In this document: one piece after another, positions 50,998 to 61,870 of the stretch
Layout: every line of letters begins with the position of its first letter
How positions within the stretch are numbered: the first letter of the stretch is position 1
NCBI GenBank assembly: GCA_948567375.1
Contig: OX419761.1
Coordinates: 27,752,243 to 27,816,242, forward strand
Source: Lunularia cruciata
Taxonomy: Eukaryota > Streptophyta > Marchantiopsida > Lunulariales > Lunulariaceae
Direction of reading: 5' to 3'
DNA: 64,000 nucleotides
Program-made: the position numbers and the translations under genes
The notes under the pieces: generated by a model
Seen by the model: only the letters and a program-made list of their open reading frames with translations
Database searches by the model: none
Told to the model about the DNA's origin: nothing

Positions 50998-52868
50998 TGT
51001 GACAACCCAGCAAATATCACTTTTGCGGTAATCGGGTAAGTAAAGTTCGTTCCCGCAGAGATACGAGTCAGAAATGTCCAAATACGAAGCAAAGTAACAA
51101 TTTCAGTTCTTCTTGAGTTCTTCTTTAGTCTCTCAGGTAGAAACCACACCCAGAAGAGAGTAACAAGCACTGACTTGCAGTCTTGTCACAAATTAACACT
51201 CCATAATCACAACTCCATCAAATCTTTCCAAACAATCTTGATTGTGATGATTCAGGCTCTCCCAAAAACGGCACTTCACTGCAAAACAACTTCACCTCAG
51301 AATTGTGTTCCACCCTTCCACCGAAGGCACAACTTCCTTGATCGAAATTGCTTCACATCAACTTCGCACTGCACTCACACATGCAGAATACTACCAACAC
51401 TACAATTCCTCTCAGATCTGTCAAGGCATTGCTTAGATTGCACTTCACTCAGGATCAAACACACAGAATGAAGATCAAGGCTGTGGAATCCAACATCCAA
51501 CAAGCACTCTGACTTGCACTTTGAATTTCTCCAAACATTCACAAACACAATTACAAAGTTGATACTCGGAATCAAGCTCAAGCGACGAGCACTGCTTCAC
51601 AACACTTCGCTTTATCTATTCTCAGAAATAATGAGCACTGAACAACAAGTTCCTGCAAATGCCACTCTTAAATAGTGAAGCAATCGGCAGTTCTAACAAC
51701 TATACCGTTTCTACAACAACTGTTCTAACCTGCAGATCCTAAATGACAATGCACCTCTTTATATCTGCCCCTTCAAATCTCAAATCGGTTACTAATCCAA
51801 TCCGATGTCTACTTCTTCCTCGGCTTTCAAACCCGAACCCGAAGTAATCTTACTTCCTACTATTCTGTCCTCGGGTTTCAAAACTCCTAATTCCTCCACT
51901 AATTCTAACATTTCTCCTTCCTAATATGAAATTCCTATCATAGTTAAGCCTTCTAAATCTTTATCTCTCGACCCACTCTTCTCTAAAGTGTCAAATGTCA
52001 AATCCAAAGACACTTGCACTCCTATCTCTCTTACCTCGGGTCTAACTATTATCAATTCTTTTGCTAATTCTACTATATCCTCATCAAGAATTGTAATTGA
52101 AAGCATGGGTACACTATCTACACCTTCAATTTGTAACCCACTTTCCCCTAATCACTCATGTTACTAACCCGAAGACACTTACAGTCTGATCCTGCACTTC
52201 GGGTTTATTCACTACTGCTACTTCTCCTTCAATTTAGGTTCCATCTTCAATTAGAACTGAAATTGAAGTCATGTGTATCCTAACTATCTTCTTTCTCTAC
52301 TCTAACTTCCTCTGATCCCTCTCGCAAAACTCCCAAAAACACCTTCACTGCACTCCGAGGTCCGGCTACCTCTGATTTAGTCATCTTCATCTTGAGGCGA
52401 AGTCTTTAGACCCGAAGTCATGTAAACCGGAAGTACGAAGTCACATTGACCCGAAGACACTTTGACCCGAAATACACTTACTCCAGAAACTTCAAATTCT
52501 TGTAACTTCTTCTACAGACCTCCAAACTTTGAGATTTTGGTGGTAATGGAAAGCCTTGAACAAGACGCTTCCAACGAGATATAACACGCTTGATTTGGAG
52601 TTGTGGTCATTGAGATATGGCCCCCGCAAGAATCCTGACCTGCAACTTCTATTTCTCCTTCGGCGTCTGCCCTCCTTAATGTCTGCTCCGAGTTTTTTCC
52701 CTCCTCTGACACGAAGTAAGCTTCTTCGGGTCTGATCCAAACCGGGCCATTCTTCCTCTTACATGAAGTCGACTTCCTCGGGTTTGATCAAATCATAAGT
52801 TTGCAATCATTTCTTCTCCATTTGGTTTCAATTTGGTTTCAGCAAGGCATTTCTTCTTCAAAACTCGC
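50998..52868 (-). mobile_element. LTR C, solo and truncated (short subtype)
   Basis: It ends (forward sense) in TGTCACA at 50998 and matches solo LTRs A and B along its length, but lacks roughly the first 25-30 bases of the LTR: homology stops at GGCGAGTTTTGAAG (52869). It carries TATTTAAG at 51674-51667 and a frame at 52106-51921 matching the LTR-protein tail, including VSLDLTFDTLEKSGS. It lies head-to-head with the 5' LTR starting at 52958, 90 bases away. Confidence 0.8.
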
Positions 52869-53406
52869 CTTAGAGGAAAATAAAAAAGGGAGAGGGGAGA
52901 GTGGAGCTAGTGTCTAAAATTGACACTTGTAATTTGAGAATCATGACATATGTTGCATGTGGTACCCACATTTTTTGTTTTTTAGGATAGGTAGTGTTTA
53001 AGAGACAAAGTAAGCACGGAAAAGTCAAATTGCGGACAAAGAATGGACGGAAGTAACTTTGGAGGAAAGCCAAAGAAGCTAACATCGGATCCAATGATGG
53101 AGGTACTCGGAAGAAGAGTACGCCGGGAACAGTCCAAAGATCACCGTCTTTGGGGTGGAAAATGCAAGAAAGACAAAGACCGTTTAACAACCTTTGTACG
53201 TGGCAAGAAAGTACATTTCAAGAAACAACGGGGGCAGGAGAATCATGTCTTGACAGTGACCAGGAGTGCACGCAGAAGAGAGAAAAGCACGGACAAAATT
53301 GACTGAAGAATGACTGCGATTCGGGGCAAAATATAATGCGAATGTGCAGGAGGAATTTGAACACTCTGAGTAAATTTCCAATTCCTTTGAGTATCGTCCT
53401 GCAGTA

Positions 53407-55713
53407 ATGCGTGTCCAAAAACCCGACAAGAGTGAAATTTTCCAGAACCCTAAGGGAGTTAGAGTGTCTCATCCAGGAGAGGGTCTGATCTTCCAACAAC
53501 ATAGAATGAGAGAACAAATCATGGCAAAGAAGGTGGCCAACGCGTTGGCAGTGAGAGGTTTTGCAATCCGAAGAGTAGATGTAGTAGCTAGGATCAAAGT
53601 CTTGGTAAGACTTTGGATTACCTTTTTAGCATAGAACTGGAATTTAAGTTTCTCGGGAGTGATGGTAGAGATTGCTGCCAGTAATTGTGAGGAGGGTCCC
53701 AAGGTGGAGGGGAAGAGAGGCAATCCGGCTCAATGGACTGAGTTGGATTGGAAATTAGTATTGGGGAGAGAAGCAGGAGAGCCGACAGGGGTCACCTTCT
53801 ATTGGAAGTGTGATGCTGCAAAGGAAACGGCGGAGATTTGTAACTCGTTTTTTGCTCCAAGAACTACAAATGGTTACAAGGTGGAATCCTATCGGGACCC
53901 AATCCAAAGAAGTATCGTGGGAGCAATGATGGCCATGTTCAAGCCGGAGCAAACGACCTACGTAACCATGTAGCAGGCAGTCTTCTTCCATCAGATGTTT
54001 GCAGGAGTACCAATAAATTGGGCGAAGTGCTTCCATCACCGAACAAGGCAAATGGTGGTGAATTGGAGAACGGGCTCACCACCGCATTATTTCACACCGT
54101 TTGCGGCTCATTTCTACTTCGGGCTGAACTTGTTGTCCAAAGACGAGCGTCATTGTATGGTCTCGCACATGCACCCTAATTTGAGACAAGAAGCATACAA
54201 AGAGGAGCATCAGTATATGCTGCATTTGCAAGCAAATGACGAATACTTTGCAAGGACGGGACAGTGGAAGATTGAAGATGTTACCAATCCAAAGACAAAG
54301 AAGCAAAGTAAACCCAAAGAAGCCAAGTCGTTGCCCATACAAAGAAAGACTCGGAGGCTGATATTGAAGACCACTAAAGTCATAAGAGAAGCATCATCGG
54401 GATCGGAGTCAGATGAAGAAACTGAGTCGCAAGAAGACTCGGAAGAAGAAGAGCTCACATTGAAAAGTGAGGAGTCTGGGAGTGAAAGTGAGGGAGAGCC
54501 AGAAGTCCAGCAATTGGTGGTAGTAAGTGAGGCTGGTGAGGCAATGACAGAGAACAAGCCAAGACCCAAAGCGAAGGAGGAGTATCCCACGGGGCCCAGT
54601 TCAAGAGGCGAAGATGAAGACAGTGCTGATGCAATGAAGATACAAAGATCGCAACTTCGGATGAAGGAGCTGATGACGGAGGAGAAGGCTCCAGACGAAG
54701 GTGGCAAGGAAGAAGTGGACCACTTTGTGGGAATATTATATTTAACAAGGATAGTCACCCTATTGCTGGAGCTACTACAGGAGAATCGCAGTGTAATTCC
54801 CCAAGATCGACGAAAAGGGATGAACAAATTGCAGATGGTGAAGTATCTATTGAATGAAGTGCAGGAGCTGCATGAGCATCAAGTCCAAAGAAATAAAGAA
54901 ATTGAAGATCTTCGGAGGGAGGAAGACTCAAGGAAGAAAATGTTGAGTCTGATACAAGGAAGCTGCACAGAGAAGGAGAAAGAATTGCAGAAGCAAGCCG
55001 GAGAGTTGAAGGAGCAGGCAATGTGGCTGAGCAAGATGAAGGAGGAAGTGAGTGATGTGCGCATCAAAAATGTTCATTTGAAGGCAATGACCATCGTGAT
55101 GGAGCAAGAGTTGGACAGCTTGAAGAAGAGTGCCGCAGTAAAAGATCAAGCATGGCAGAGAGAGTTGGCGGCCCGACAAGAAGAAGAAGAGCGATTGCAA
55201 GAACTTGTTAAGAGTGCGGAATAGCAAAAGATGCAGTATGCAAAGGAGAAGAAGATGCTTGGTGTAGACTACGAAGACGAGTTGAAGATGTATAGAGTGG
55301 AGTTGAAGGTAGAACATTCTTGAGGATATGCATCGGAATCAATAAGAGACATTGCAGGGAGATTACAAGCACTCTTAAGCACAGAGACTGAAGGAAGATT
55401 GGAAGAAGCTCGTCTGCATGAGTTGAAGTTACTTGTGCAGGAGACTCGTAAACAAAAAGCCAAAGATGTGGACATGAACACCTTGTTGATCCGGTTGAGG
55501 GAACATGTAGATAAGAAAATGTTAGAAGTAGAGAACAATGTTAGTCTTAGACTGGATTTAGTCAATTCGGAGTTAGAGAAAATTCGGAATAGTGTGACCG
55601 TGGAGAAGAAACCCGATGTCACAAACGTAGGAGTACAAGTGTCATCGGACTTGAGGATTGACACATTAGAGAAGAGTGGGTCGGAAAATAAGAGTGTAGA
55701 TAGATACCAGTGA
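53407..55713 (+). pseudogene. LTR-borne ORF: coiled-coil protein of unknown function
   Basis: One reading frame runs from ATG 53407 to about 55713 (about 770 codons), interrupted by TAG 53632, TAG 53971, TAG 55222 and TGA 55321. The longest piece is 53995-55224 (409 codons). Composition: an N-terminal region rich in Trp/Phe/His with RGNPAQWTELDWKLVLGRE and VPINWAKCFHHRTRQMVVNW, then a basic stretch, an acidic Ser/Glu-rich linker (about 54390-54620), then a long Glu/Lys/Leu/Gln coiled coil to the end. I recognise no known domain. It lies wholly inside the LTR, upstream of its TATA-like box, so it would fall in U3 and sit 3' of pol in a genomic transcript. The 3' LTR repeats the start with its own frameshift (a T lost at about 63685). 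Whether it was ever expressed is unknown. Confidence 0.7.
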
Positions 55714-55964
55714 ACTCAATTGTAGATTGTAGTGAAGATGTTGTAGAATTAGTGAAGAAATTAGTAGAATCCGTTGTACCCGAAGAATGAGAAATAGTAG
55801 GAAGATCATTGGGTTTGGAAGTCAATGATGAGGTAGACATCGGATCGGGCTAAGTGTCGATTTTGAGATAGGAAAAGGTAGATAGATTGTCACTTGGGAT
55901 TTGTAGGTAGGAAAAGATGTTAAGAAGAGGTGTCTAGGTAGGCAAATCTGCCATTTGCTTCAGT

Positions 55965-55972
55965 ATTTAAGT
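55965..55972 (+). promoter_or_regulatory. LTR TATA-like box (5' LTR)
   Basis: TATTTAAG within 'cttcagtatttaagtgg'. It is conserved in position with solo LTRs B and C, and LTR A has TATTTGAG. About 670 bases remain to the LTR end, giving the likely R-U5. Confidence 0.5.
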
Positions 55973-56650
55973 GGAGCAATCGAAGTACGATGTTATTCAG
56001 TATTCATGTTTCTGAAGATAGATAAAGCGAAGTGCTGTTCTCAATACTCGTCGCTTAAGCTTAATTCAGAGTGTCAATTTTGTGTTTGTATTTGTGAGTG
56101 TGTGGAGAATTCCAAAGAGCAAGTCAGTGTGTTTGTGGATGTGGGATCTACAGCCTTGATCTTCATTCTGTGTGTTTGATCCTGAGTGAAGTGCATCGGA
56201 GCAATGCCTTGACAGATCTGAGAGGAATTGTAGTGTTAGTAGTATTATGCATTTGTGATTGCAGCACAAAGTTGATGTGAAGCAATTTTGATCGAGGAAG
56301 TTGTGCCTTTAGTGGAGAGGTGGAACACAATTCTGAGGCAAAATTGGTCTTTGCAATGAAGTGCCGTCTTCGGGAGAATCTGAATCATCACAATCAAGAG
56401 TTGTTTGGACAGAATTTGCTATGTTGTGATTATGTGAGTGTGTATTCGTGACAAGTTGTCAAGATTGTGAGCTTGTTACTCTCTTTTGGGTGTAGTTTCT
56501 ACCTGAGAGATTAAAGAAGAACTCAAGAAGAACTGCAATTGTGACGTTTGTCTTCGTATTTGACCAATTCTGGATAGTATCTCTACGGGAACGAACTTTA
56601 CTTACCCAATTACCGCAAAAGTGATATTTGCTGGGTTGTCACATGATTTT

Positions 56651-56668
56651 TGGCACCGAAGCCGGGGA
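56651..56668 (+). other. Primer-binding site
   Basis: TGGCACCGAAGCCGGGGA starts seven bases after the LTR end. It begins TGG, as required to pair with a tRNA 3' CCA, and resembles the TGGCGCCGTTGCCGGGG type reported for some plant Ty3/gypsy elements. I believe the primer is an Arg-type tRNA but have not verified this. Confidence 0.7.
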
Positions 56669-56803
56669 TACAAATCTTGGAAGTAGAAGAATACAAAGCC
56701 AAATTCAAAACTAGGTGTTCATGCAATATGAATGTCTGCATCAAGAGAACAACAGGAAGAGAGAGCTCGAAGATAAGCAGCGCAGCATGAAGAAGATGAA
56801 CGG

Positions 56804-58633
56804 TTGAAAGCCCCATACACTTCAGACAAAATCAAACGAGAAGAGTTGGACTTTCAACTTCTTCACGAAGTGCAAGCAGCCCTGTGTGAACTTGACCAAA
56901 AGAGACGTGAAGGAGGTTGGCAAGGCTACTTTTTATCCCTGTCTTCCAAGAACAAGAAAGACTCGAGCGGGCAGACATACGTGCTACAACCCAGTACACC
57001 AACTTCTCCTAAAGCTGTAAAGGAAGTCGATTTCATTCAGAAGTTTGTTTGAGAAAAGATAGCACAAACACTTACGGAAGAAGAGTGTCAGCATCTAGTA
57101 CAAAAATTTCCTCGGTTATCCCAAAGGAGATTCAAAGAACAGACTGAAGTTGTGGACCCTCTTACTTCTGATCGGGTTGAAGTTGACACAACCAGAGAAG
57201 AAGAAATTGTCAAAGAAGACCCCAATTTGAACTTGAAAAATTGGAACCTGTGGGTAGACAACACGGCGTCCATACCAAGTAGTTATGTGGTTCCCATAAG
57301 TTCAAACTTACCACACTTAAATCCGCCGCACCGCATGATGTCTTTGTTACCCGTAACCCGTCATGCTTATCAAAAGTATAAAGGTACCGAGCAAGACAAA
57401 GATCCAGACGAATTCATTGAGGAATTCAAAGTCATTTCCTTTGCCAATAAGGAACATGACTCTGCGGATCGACTGCGGATTTTTCCAAGTCTGCTCCGAA
57501 AGAAGGCTCGGAGCTGGTATACTCATGTAACGCAGAAGGGATTTACACCAACAGACTGGACAAACTTACAAAAGGGCTTCCTGGAACAATTTTGGGAGGT
57601 GGATTATGATACAAGTGTCTTTGTGGCACTTAATGATTTGGACCGAGGGAAGAAGGAAAAATTGAGAGATTACTTTGAGCGGTTCATGGCCTTATTGAAC
57701 CGAGTTCCAAAGCAATCCGGGGTGGTGGGTTATTCCGATGCCCAAGCCATTACTTGGTTTCTTGGCAGGCTTTCACCGGAGATTTGAATCTTTGCCTGGG
57801 AGAGAAATGTAACCTCTCTGGACAAAGTCATCAAACATGTTGCCCGATATGAGGCAGCTCATTCTAACTTGTCCAATAATCGAAGAAATCATGAGAAGAA
57901 AGGCAAAAAGCTAAGACTAAGAGCTTCACAAAGTACTTCTCCTTCTTCGGAAGAATCCTCCACTTCTTCTAGTTCTTCTTTGGAATCAGACAAAGAACCC
58001 AAGCCGAGAAAAATACAAAGACATAGGGGAAAGAAGCCTGTAACACCGCCAGTAAAGAATATATCCAAGGCGAATCAAAAGTTAGAAACTATGATTAAAG
58101 AGTTTGCGGATTTTTAAATTCAGATGATTGGGGCAAAGGACTGAAGAAAACCCCCGTCATTTGGATGACCAAATGTATGGTGCACTGCGTGTGGTAAATC
58201 CGGCCACGCTAATATAGAGTGTTTAACTTGCACGGCATTTCCAGTTCAACAAATAGATTGGGTACTTGGGTGGGATCAAGACAAAGATGAAGATACGGTA
58301 TACCAAACCCAAGACACACAGCCTTCATCAAGCCCATCGTATCCAGGTCCCCGGTTTGGACCAAGGGAGTATAATCCTATGGTTCCCCCACAAAGACCTC
58401 TGATAGGCGGTCAAAATAGACCTCAAAATGTTGCATCGGGTGCTTGTTACAATTGTGGCTCAATGGGACATTGGTCTCCAAATTGTCCGGAGCCAAGACG
58501 ACAAATTGGGTACATACCACTTTGTGGGAATTGTAAAGGATCGGGGCACACAGGAAACCAGTGCCTGCAACCACCTAATTCAAAGCCCCCTGTCAAGTAT
58601 GTTCAGACTCCTGCTGAGCGTGCTGTGCTTTAG
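56804..58633 (+). pseudogene. Gag polyprotein with three zinc knuckles
   Basis: The frame is continuous apart from stops at 57050, 57785, 58115 and two near 58142-58165. Between 57152 and 57787 is a retrotransposon-gag domain (RMMSLLPVTRHAYQKYKG, RKKARSWYTHVTQKG, DYFERFMALLNRVP, ITWFLGRLSPEI). Then follows a Ser-rich, basic linker and three CCHC knuckles: CTACGKSGHANIEC (58181-58222), CYNCGSMGHWSPNC (58445-58486) and CGNCKGSGHTGNQC (58523-58564). It is the capsid/nucleocapsid precursor. Two of the stops (TGA at 57050 and 57785) are consistent with CGA-to-TGA change. The same frame continues, with further stops, into a Lys/Ala-rich stretch at 58634-58924. Confidence 0.85.
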
Positions 58634-59195
58634 GTGAAGGGGGACGCTAACGTCAATTGTATTACCCTTGAGGAAGAGAGGCCTCAAGAAGGAAGTCCGG
58701 CTTCAGAAGGAGATTGGCCGGACCTTGAATTTTTGAAGGTAGAAACTCGTGCGGAGAGAAAGAATCAAGTTTCCAAAGAAACAAGTATAGCGGCGTCTTC
58801 CTCCCGGAAAATGAAAAGACTGCGACCAAAAGCTATTCTTTCTGCAAAGGAGGAAAAGGTCTTAGCAAAAGCTAAAGCAAAAGCCCTGCAGAAAGAAATT
58901 AAGGAAGCAGTACTACGCACGTGAGAGATGAGTGTGGAAGCAAATGCAAGGACGCAAACCCCCGTATTTCTGGCAGATATCAGGTCTGAAGTAAAAGACT
59001 TGATCCAAGCCAAAGTTGGTCAACTTGATGATCATCGGGTCAACCACCTACACACTCCGGTGACCATCCTCAAGCATCCCGAAGTTCACTTTGAATAGGC
59101 AAATAACTCAGAACCAAAGCCAAAGACAAAGCAGGTGAAATTGGGGAGAGTTCCACAGTACAATATTGTGGCAGATATGGCGTCTTCAAGCGTGA
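58634..59195 (+). pseudogene. Gag-protease linker region
   Basis: It continues the gag frame after TAG 58631-58633 through 58924 (rich in Lys, Ala and Glu), then stops again. A frameshift near 59200-59230 is needed to enter the protease frame. No domain recognised. Confidence 0.5.
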
Positions 59196-59936
59196 ATGTC
59201 ATGTTTAAAAAATTATGGGAGGACAAATAAGCTTTATAAAAAGCAGCTAAGTTCATCCCTCAAGAAAGTAAGGACGATGACAAAGAAGGACTTGCCTGCA
59301 ATTTATTGTATTGAACAGGAAGATTTGGGATCTCCCGAGGTGGATGCGGAGATAGCAGGCTGTATGATTACATCCATACCCATTGATTGGGGATCAGGTG
59401 TAAACGTCATGACAGAAGACATTGCATACCAATTGGGGTACACAATCTTTGAACCAACACCCCGGATACTTAAGTTTGCGGATCAAACCAGGCGACGGCA
59501 CTTGGGCATGCTGTCAAATATTACCATGATTATTGGAGGGGTGTCTTTCAAATTAAATTACATTGTGTTACAACCTGTAACCAAAACTTGCTACACTCTC
59601 TTGATCGGGAGACCTTGGTTGTACAGTGCACAGGTTATGGTGGATTGGCACCAGCAAAAATTACAATTTAAAGACATTTTGTCTAAAGAACAAAAGCTAG
59701 TGATGGTAAGTTGGACGAAGGTTCCTCATCTGGGAGAAACTACTTCGTCCAAAGACGAGGAGGAATCCAAAGATTCATTGTCTTTGTCTTCCGAGGACTC
59801 CGACACCAATGTCCAAGTAAATTATTTGGAATGCTACGAGGTAGAGGTCGACGATGAAGACCCCTACGACATTGCCTCAGGTGAACAAGACTTGGAGGAA
59901 TGGGGTTTGATGGCAATACGTCTCGGATTGAATTGA
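59196..59936 (+). pseudogene. Aspartic protease of the Ty3/gypsy element
   Basis: A 246-codon open frame. The active site reads IPIDWGSGVNVMTEDIAYQLG (D64-W-G-S; plant relatives usually have D-G-G-S), followed by the second retropepsin half with YTLLIGRPWLYSAQVMVDWHQ. It processes the polyprotein in the family. The frame is intact but has lost connection with gag, so it is called part of a decayed element. The C-terminal part is acidic and Ser-rich. Confidence 0.8.
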
Positions 59937-59981
59937 GTAGGTCATGTAGAAGGTATCATTAACCCCGATGATTGTCAAGAT

Positions 59982-60685
59982 GTGGCCTTGACTGAAGAAA
60001 AGATTTTAAAAATTTCAAAGACAATCACCGCCAAGGAGTTAGCAGGATACACTGCCCTGTTTATAGAGTTCCAGGATGTATTCGCCTGGTCTATTGACCA
60101 AATGCCGGGAATTCCACAAGAATTTGGTGAGCACCGGATTGATCTGGTCAAAGGTGCAGTTCCGGTTTGGCAAAGACAATACCGTCTGAACCCGAAGTAC
60201 TTCCTCTTGGTAAAAGACGAAATTGATAAGTACTTAGGGGCCAAAGTGGGTGTCACCCATTGTCATCGTTCCAAAGAAGAAGACAGGGAAAATTTGAGTA
60301 TGCCAAGATTTTTGCAAATTAAACACAGTCACCAAAAAGGATCATCATCCTTTACCATTTATAGACACAATTCTGGACCAAGTAGCTGGTCATCCATGCT
60401 ATAGTTTTCTCGATGGATTTTTAGGGTACAATCAAGTATCCATTTGAGAAGAAGACAAGGACAAAACCACATTTACCACTGAATGGGGCACTTTCGCTTA
60501 CAATCAAATGCCCTTTGGGTTGTGTAATGCTCCTGCTACTTTCCAACAGATGATGAACTCAATATTCAAAGATTTTCTAGCGTAAATTTGTGGAAGTCTT
60601 CATTGATGATTTTTGCGTGTTTGGGCAAAGATAGGTACATATAGATTATCTTCGCCAAACTTTCAAAAGGTGTCATTTTGCCAGT
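59982..60685 (+). pseudogene. Reverse transcriptase, N-terminal and palm part, frameshifted
   Basis: 59982-60404 opens with LAGYTALFIEFQDVFAWS and the RT entry block HRIDLVKGAVPVWQRQYRLN. From about 60240 frames alternate: WGTFAYNQMPFGLCNAPATF and FQQMMNSIFKDFLA follow near 60490-60580, and the active site reads FIDDF near 60600-60614 with both Asp present. Several indels and stops separate these blocks, so no full RT can be made. Confidence 0.85.
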
Positions 60686-61870
60686 TTGTCATTACACCCG
60701 GAGAAATGCTTCTTTGCAATGAAGGAGGGAATTCTTCTAGGGCATCGGGTGTCAAGCCAAGGAATTGAAGTGGATGTCGAGAAGGTTAAAGTCATTGCAA
60801 CTTTGGAATCCCCGAAGAACCTCCGGGAGCTGAGAGCCTTCTTAGGACATGTTGGATACTATAGACGCTTCGTGTCAAACTACGCAGTGCTTGCTGCACC
60901 ACTTACAAAGCTTCTGAAAAAATCCAAAGATTATCTGTGGGAAGCAACTCAAGAAGAAGCTTTCCAAGTATTGAAGAAGAAACTGGTTAAAGCACCAGTC
61001 ATGAGGGCCCCAAATTGGGACGTCCCTTTTCATGTGTATGTGGACACTTTGTCCATGGCCATCGGAGTTGTCTTAAGTCAAAAGGACAAGAAGAAAAAGG
61101 ACTACCCGGTGTATTATGCCAGCCGACAACTTTCAGTTTTTGAAAAGAACTATTCAACAACTGAAAGAGAAGCCCTCAGGATGGTGTATGCCTGCAAGAA
61201 ATTTTGTCACTATCTATTAGGATACAAATTTTTCTTCTATGTGGACCATTATGCACTGCAACACTTGGTCAAGAAGGCGGATTTGTCTGGGCAAATTGCA
61301 CGATGGATCTTGTTGTTACAAGAATTCACATACACTGTACAAGTAAGGAAAGGAGCTTTGCATTCAAATGCGGACTTCTTATCCAGGTTAGAAACTCAAG
61401 ACCAAGATTTGGAAATCGATGATTGGTTTCCTAATGAAGAGCTATATCATTTAATGGTGGTGCAAAGTACGCGGTATGTGGCAGAATATCATTATTTGCA
61501 TACGTGCCATTGTCCTAAGGGGCTGGATCCGGAACAAAGGGCAGTCTTCCTTTGGAAAATGGGACTGTACCAGTTGAAACACAACATTTTGTTTAAAATG
61601 GGCAAAGATGAAGTACTTCGGAGATGCTTGGAAGCATACAAAGTAGGAGGAGTCATTGAATCCTTGCACTTGGAAGCATTGGGAAGACACTATGCCCTGA
61701 AAAATATGGTGAAGAAAATTCTTTCAGCAAGGTATTGGTGGCCTATGATGTATAAAGATACGCATGCCCATATTCAGAGTTGTGATGCTTGTCAAAGAAT
61801 AGGGAAACAGACGGCGACTTCCCAGTGGCCTTTGAAACCAATTTTGCCTCTGGCCCCATTTGAGAAATGA
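60686..61870 (+). pseudogene. RT thumb, RNase H and integrase zinc finger
   Basis: A long 394-codon frame. In order: the RT tail (SLHPEKCFFAMKEGILLGH, LRELRAFLGHVGYYRRFV), RNase H (VYVDTLSMAIGVVLSQ, STTEREALRMVYACKKF, HYLLGYKFFFYVDHYALQ, GALHSNADFLSRL), then the integrase HHCC region (LEALGRHYALKNMV, CDACQRIGKQT). It ends at TGA 61868-61870, which looks like a TGG-to-TGA change because the next codons continue the integrase as GIDFVGPIQP. Confidence 0.9.

Larger units (their letters stand above)
52958..56643 (+). repeat. 5' LTR (3.7 kb)
   Basis: Its first 1.2 kb repeats at 62792-64000 directly after the polypurine tract, and its end (GTTGTCACA) directly precedes the PBS. The last kilobase is shared with solo LTRs A, B and C, while 53.0-55.5 kb is not. 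By eye, of eight differences in the first roughly 150 bases between 5' and 3' LTRs, seven are transitions, consistent with decay of methylated DNA. Confidence 0.92.

Noticed and set aside
53043..53306. Basic 87-codon frame at the start of the 5' LTR, partly repeated in the 3' LTR
   Set aside because: Only the first roughly 45 codons keep frame between the two LTRs; a 2-base indel then changes it, with no evidence of selection. It is kept as LTR sequence.
54210..54827. 205-codon minus-strand frame
   Set aside because: Antisense to the acidic/Ser-rich part of the LTR-borne frame; its Ser/Leu-rich product is typical of a shadow of Glu/Lys codons.
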